The notes under the pieces: generated by a model
What the model was told of the DNA's origin: nothing
Seen by the model: the letters and a program-made list of their open reading frames with translations, nothing else
The model's database searches: none
Made by a program: the position numbers and the translations under genes
DNA from: CAZHGD01 sp964531735
GTDB taxonomy: Bacteria; Armatimonadota; UBA10988
Length of the DNA: 18,029 nucleotides
Direction of reading: 5' to 3'
NCBI GenBank assembly: GCA_964531735.1
Contig: CAZHGD010000151.1
Span: 1 to 18,029 of the forward strand
In this document: piece by piece, positions 14,664 through 18,029 of the stretch
Numbering within the stretch: the first letter of the stretch is position 1
Layout: every line of letters begins with the position of its first letter

Positions 14664-16301
14664 ATGTCCACTGCGGTGACCATTGGCGAGTACCTCATCG
14701 GGCGTCTGCGCGAGTTGGGCGTCGAGCATGTCTTCGGCGTGCCGGGCGACTTCGTGCTCGACTTCATGCACCTGATGGAGCAGCAGAACTGGCCGCTGAT
14801 CAACACCTGCGACGAGCAGGGCGCCGGCTTCGCCGCCGACGCCTACGCACGGTTGCGCGGGTTGGGCGTGGTCTGCGTGACCTACGGCGTGGGCGGGTTC
14901 AAAGTGGCCAACACCACGGCGCAGGCGTTCGCCGAGCGCTCGCCGGTGGTGGTGCTCAGCGGCGCGCCGGGCGTGGGCGAGCGCCGGCGGCATCCGCTCA
15001 TCCACCACAAGGTGCGCGACTTCGAGACGCAGCGGCGCGTGTTCGACGAGTTGACCGTGGCTTCGTGCGTCCTCGATGAGCCGGAGACGGCCATCAGTGA
15101 GGTGGAGCGGGTGTTGGCCGCGGCCCGGCGCTTCAAGCGGCCGGTCTACATCGAGCTGCCGCGCGACCGGGTCCACGCGCGCGCGCGGCATCACCACAGC
15201 CCGCGGCGGCCGCGCGAGGGCAGCGACGCCGAGGCTCTGGCGGCGGCGCTGGCCGAGGTGACCGAACGCCTGCGCGCGGCGCAGCGACCGGTGATCATCC
15301 TGGGCGAGGAGGTCCACCGTTTCGGCTTGCAGGACAAGCTGGTCGCACTGATGCACCAGACCGGCCTGCCCGCGGCGGCCACCATCCTGGGCAAGTCGGT
15401 GATCGACGAGGACGAGCCGCTGTATCTGGGCATCTACCAGGGCGGCATCGGCCGCGAGGAGGTGCGCGAGTACGTCGAAAGCGCCGATCTGGTGCTCCTG
15501 CTCGGCGTGATGATGACCGACCTCAACCTCGGCGCCTACACGGCGCGGCTTGATCGGGCGCACTGTGTGCACCTGGTCGCCGAGAAGCTCTCGGTCGGCC
15601 ACCACATCTACGAGGAGGTGCAGTTCGACGACTTCATCGCTGGCCTGATCGCCGCCGAGCTGCCGACCTGGTCGCATCTGCCCGTGCCGCCGGCCGCGCC
15701 GCAGCCGGCCTGGCAGGTGACCGACCCGGTGGCGCCGATCACCTCTGCGCGGCTGTTCGAGCGGCTGGACTCGCTCTTGACCGAGACCACCGTGGTCATC
15801 GCCGATCCGGGCGACGCACTGTTCGGCAGTGCGGACCTGACCGTCCACCGCGATGCCGGGTTCATCTCGCCGGCCTACTACGCCTCGCTCGGCTTCGCCG
15901 TGCCGGCCGCCATCGGCGCGCAGTTGGCCGCGCCGCATCTGCGGCCGCTGGTGCTGGTTGGCGACGGCGCGTTCCAGATGACCGGCCTCGAGTTGTCGAC
16001 CATCGCCCGCTACGGGCTCAACCCGATCGTCATCGTGCTGAACAACCACGGCTACTCGACCGAGCGGTTCATCCTGGACGGGCCGTTCAACGACGTGCTC
16101 GACTGGCACTACCACCGCGTGCCCGACCTGCTGGGCGTCGGGCGTGGCCATCGCGTGGCCACCGAAGGCGAGTTGGAGGCGGCGCTGGCCGCGGCGCTGG
16201 CCGAAGACGGCAGCTACCATCTGATCGAGGTGTTGCTCGAGCCGCTCGACGCCAGCCCGGCGCTGCGCCGCCTGGGTGCCGGGCTGCGCAGCCGGCGGTG
16301 A
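14664..16301 (+). CDS. Thiamine-diphosphate-dependent 2-keto acid decarboxylase (pyruvate/indolepyruvate decarboxylase family)
   Basis: This 545-residue enzyme should decarboxylate a 2-keto acid (pyruvate, phenylpyruvate, indolepyruvate or a branched-chain keto acid) to an aldehyde in the cytoplasm. Catalytic residues align well with Zymomonas pyruvate decarboxylase: D29 in GVPGDF (D27 there), E51 in TCDEQGAGFAADAYAR (E50), the H114-H115 pair in PLIHHKVRDF (H113/H114), and E467 in NNHGYSTERF (E473). The diphosphate-binding motif GDG (433-435) to NN (460-461) is intact. The three-domain layout and length are typical. The His pair argues for a true decarboxylase rather than acetolactate synthase or oxalyl-CoA decarboxylase. 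Substrate specificity cannot be read by eye. GGGAG lies 6 nt before the ATG at 14664; the open frame upstream of it overlaps the radical SAM gene and is not coding. The stop overlaps the GTG of the next frame. Confidence 0.9.
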   Translation: MSTAVTIGEYLIGRLRELGVEHVFGVPGDFVLDFMHLMEQQNWPLINTCDEQGAGFAADAYARLRGLGVVCVTYGVGGFKVANTTAQAFAERSPVVVLSGAPGVGERRRHPLIHHKVRDFETQRRVFDELTVASCVLDEPETAISEVERVLAAARRFKRPVYIELPRDRVHARARHHHSPRRPREGSDAEALAAALAEVTERLRAAQRPVIILGEEVHRFGLQDKLVALMHQTGLPAAATILGKSVIDEDEPLYLGIYQGGIGREEVREYVESADLVLLLGVMMTDLNLGAYTARLDRAHCVHLVAEKLSVGHHIYEEVQFDDFIAGLIAAELPTWSHLPVPPAAPQPAWQVTDPVAPITSARLFERLDSLLTETTVVIADPGDALFGSADLTVHRDAGFISPAYYASLGFAVPAAIGAQLAAPHLRPLVLVGDGAFQMTGLELSTIARYGLNPIVIVLNNHGYSTERFILDGPFNDVLDWHYHRVPDLLGVGRGHRVATEGELEAALAAALAEDGSYHLIEVLLEPLDASPALRRLGAGLRSRR

Positions 16302-17209
16302 CCGCCGCCACTGAGTCGGCGTGGCCCCGCCAAAAGGCCGACAAGCGCTGCGGATCGGCGCAGCAGCACAGCTTGTGGTTCGGGCCGTCAGGCTCAGCCG
16401 CGCCGGACGCCACGCTGGTGGCCCGCTACTACGACATCGTCTTCAATGCCTATGAGCAGTTGGCCGGCTACCAGGTCGAAGTGCCGAGCGACCCGACCTA
16501 CAGCGGCGCCGTGCGCTACACCTACGACGCGTTTGGCCAGCTCAGCCGCGAGGAGTCGGACATTCCCGCCGGGCGCGACCACCTGAACTACGAGTACGAC
16601 GCCGCCGGCAACCTGCGCGTCTGGGCCCGTGATGGGGACTATGTCGGCCCGTTCTGGTACAACGAACGCGACCAGTTGCTCAGCTCGTGGACGCACCGGC
16701 ACCTGCTGAAGTACTACTCGTGGCGCGCCGACGGCACGCCCGAGGCGTACCAGACGGCGAACCTGTTGCAGGCGCCGGAGGTGCTGTTCGACCGCGAGCA
16801 GCGCCTGCTGTCGGGCATCGGGCCGGCGGAGCACCGCTACCGGGCCGATGGGTTGCGCGCGGCCAAGGTGCTGCCCGACCAGGTGACCTGGTACCTGTAC
16901 GACGGCGCCAACCTGGTCTGCGAGATGCACGGTGGCGGGGCGGTGAAGACCGCGCAGACCTGGGGCCCGGACGGGCTGGTCAGCCGCGGCGGCGCGGCGG
17001 TGGCGGCCTGGCAGCGCGTGGTGGCCCTGGCGCCGAGCGATGCGGAAGCCTGGCTATGGCTGGGCGAGGCGCTGAGCGTCAAAGGTGATCACGGCAGTGC
17101 GCGCGAGGCTTGGCGGCAGGCGGTGGCGACCGGCACGGCGCTGACGGAGTTCAGCGAACCGATCCGCTGGGCGCGCGGGTACCTGGGCCAGGGCGAGCCG
17201 GTGGGCTAG
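16298..17209 (+). CDS. YD-repeat (RHS) fragment joined to a TPR-like tail, possibly a gene remnant
   Basis: The frame encodes 303 residues. YD-type repeats are clear: YTYDAFGQLSREE (74-86), YEYDAAGNLRVW (98-109), YRADGLRAAK (181-190) and YLYDGANLVCEM (199-210), ending in TWGPDGLVSRGG (221-232). Whole RHS/YD proteins are usually far longer and continue after GLVSR with a core ending in a LYDGLGS-like motif, which is absent. Instead residues 234-279 (AAWQRVVALAPSDAEAWLWLGEALSVKGDHGSAREAW and following) read as one TPR-like repeat. There is no signal peptide. No ATG lies before residue 210; the GTG at 16298 overlaps the decarboxylase stop, and GTG at codon 41 is an alternative. The first 40 residues look unlike any domain. 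It may be a recombined remnant rather than a functional gene, but the frame is intact. Confidence 0.55.
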   Translation: MTAATESAWPRQKADKRCGSAQQHSLWFGPSGSAAPDATLVARYYDIVFNAYEQLAGYQVEVPSDPTYSGAVRYTYDAFGQLSREESDIPAGRDHLNYEYDAAGNLRVWARDGDYVGPFWYNERDQLLSSWTHRHLLKYYSWRADGTPEAYQTANLLQAPEVLFDREQRLLSGIGPAEHRYRADGLRAAKVLPDQVTWYLYDGANLVCEMHGGGAVKTAQTWGPDGLVSRGGAAVAAWQRVVALAPSDAEAWLWLGEALSVKGDHGSAREAWRQAVATGTALTEFSEPIRWARGYLGQGEPVG

Positions 17210-17283
17210 GAACGGCGGCCGCGCGTGGCGCGGGTTGGCGGAGGCAGTGGTGGTGGCCGCGCTGGGCCGTTGGGAGAGCGACA

Positions 17284-18029
17284 GTGAATCCAGGTCCCCA
17301 CATCGCGGTTCTGACCGACGATGCCGACTGCCTGGCCGATGTGCGGGCCGTGGCAGCGGAGATGGGTAGCACCTTGCGCCGGGCCTCGCTGGCGGAAGAT
17401 CCCTGGCGCCTGCAGCCGCCCGACGACTACGTCGTGATCGACGCCCGGCCGCGCCGGTCCGAGGTGATGGCTTGGTACCACGCCTATCATCGGGCTGCAC
17501 CTGATCTGCAGGCGATCCTGATTGCGGAGCCGTCGCTGCCCGTCGTGTACGAAGGTGACTGGCGCGGCGAAGAGGACCTCATGATGAGCCTCTGCTTTGA
17601 TGGGGTACCGGTGCGGAGCTGGCTCATGGACTGGTTCAGCTCCTCCTCAGGCTACCGAACTTGGCTCGAGACCGGCTGGCGCTGGAAGGAGTTCAGGCCC
17701 GGGCGGGTGCCATTGGGGCCGGCCCAGGACGCGTTTGCCGCGGTGTGTGCGAAGCCGGCCGATGCGGTTCGCCACCTGGCTTTGGCCCAGGCGCCAGGTC
17801 TGGACGACACACTGGCGTACGACGACGCCACGCGCGGAATCGCCGAGTATGCGGTGGCGCTGGCGCCGGAGCTGCGTGGCGAGGTCCGCGCCGAGCTCAT
17901 GCAGGAACTGGAGGAAGCGCCGCTGCCGCCCAACGCGGATGTCGTGGTGCTGGACACGGGTCAGGAGCTTAGTGCCTATCCGAAAAGAGCTGAGTCCTTC
18001 TTGGTCCCAGGTTGTCGGAGTCCTTGGAG
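17284..18029 (+). CDS. Unknown protein with a receiver-like N-terminus (C-terminus beyond the window)
   Basis: An open frame of 248 codons runs from GTG at 17284 to the window edge. The start is supported by GGGAGAG 5 nt upstream. I do not recognise the full protein. The first 85 residues resemble a response-regulator receiver domain: IAVLTDDADC places an acidic pair at D12-D13, and YVVIDARP places an Asp at position 53, close to the usual phospho-acceptor position, followed by HRAAPDLQAILIAEP. The conserved Lys after strand five is not evident, so the fold may be degenerate. Residues 86-248 have several Trp-rich stretches (RSWLMDWF, TWLETGWRWKEF) and match nothing I know. Codon use is less GC3-biased than in the neighbours, particularly in the last 20 codons. 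An immunity protein for the upstream RHS fragment is possible but unsupported. Confidence 0.55.
   Translation, partial: MNPGPHIAVLTDDADCLADVRAVAAEMGSTLRRASLAEDPWRLQPPDDYVVIDARPRRSEVMAWYHAYHRAAPDLQAILIAEPSLPVVYEGDWRGEEDLMMSLCFDGVPVRSWLMDWFSSSSGYRTWLETGWRWKEFRPGRVPLGPAQDAFAAVCAKPADAVRHLALAQAPGLDDTLAYDDATRGIAEYAVALAPELRGEVRAELMQELEEAPLPPNADVVVLDTGQELSAYPKRAESFLVPGCRSPW

Noticed and set aside
14427..16220. Minus-strand open frame of 597 codons opposite the 2-keto acid decarboxylase
   Set aside because: The decarboxylase on the plus strand has intact catalytic motifs. The antisense product is low-complexity and typical of GC-rich shadow frames.
17284..18029. Right-edge gene as an RHS-toxin immunity gene
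   Set aside because: The upstream YD-repeat fragment lacks a complete RHS core and any recognisable toxin domain, so position alone does not support this.
1..18029. tRNA, rRNA, CRISPR arrays, insertion sequences or phage genes
   Set aside because: I looked for cloverleaf-like segments, regularly spaced repeats, transposase motifs and terminal inverted repeats and saw none I could support.

Overview
The window is very GC-rich, densely coded bacterial DNA with a strong preference for G or C at third codon positions. Putative DUF6785-type membrane proteins, a heparinase II/III-like enzyme with a DUF4962-like region, a parallel beta-helix protein and a YD-repeat fragment together suggest Armatimonadota, Planctomycetota or a related phylum. 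That placement is an inference from gene content; there is no rRNA or other marker gene here. I see no tRNA, CRISPR array, insertion sequence or phage gene.

Positions 1-6466 (minus strand) hold an apparent four-gene operon. In transcription order it encodes a large DUF6785-like membrane protein (4556-6466), a parallel beta-helix protein (3322-4527), a second DUF6785-like paralogue (1270-3261) and a sodium:solute symporter that runs off the left edge (1-1242). Gaps are 28, 60 and 27 bp.

Positions 6633-13974 (plus strand) hold a second, divergently transcribed operon with almost no spacing: an arylsulfatase-type sulfatase, a PduO-type ATP:cob(I)alamin adenosyltransferase, a 1275-residue secreted heparinase II/III-like polysaccharide lyase, and apolipoprotein N-acyltransferase. 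The 166-bp region between the two operons carries a 17-bp perfect palindrome. The two operons look like one locus for breaking down and importing a sulfated, uronate-containing glycan, with two housekeeping-type genes (adenosyltransferase and Lnt) embedded in it. No SusC/SusD pair, ABC transporter or dedicated regulator is visible.

Positions 13940-14572 (minus strand) encode a small NrdG-like radical SAM protein whose end overlaps lnt by 35 bp. It carries an in-frame insertion built around a 26-bp near-continuous palindrome. Divergent from it, 14664-16301 (plus strand) encodes a thiamine-diphosphate 2-keto acid decarboxylase of the pyruvate/indolepyruvate decarboxylase family. The decarboxylase is followed by an orphan YD-repeat (RHS) fragment joined to a TPR-like tail (16298-17209), and by an incomplete gene at the right edge (17284-18029) whose N-terminus resembles a response-regulator receiver domain.

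No stretch above 300 bases lacks a gene. The main points of interest are the paired DUF6785-like proteins in a glycan locus without SusC/D, apparently cytoplasmic sulfatase and beta-helix proteins beside a secreted lyase, the palindrome inserted in-frame in the radical SAM gene, the YD-repeat/TPR chimera, and similar inverted-repeat cores in both divergent intergenic regions.
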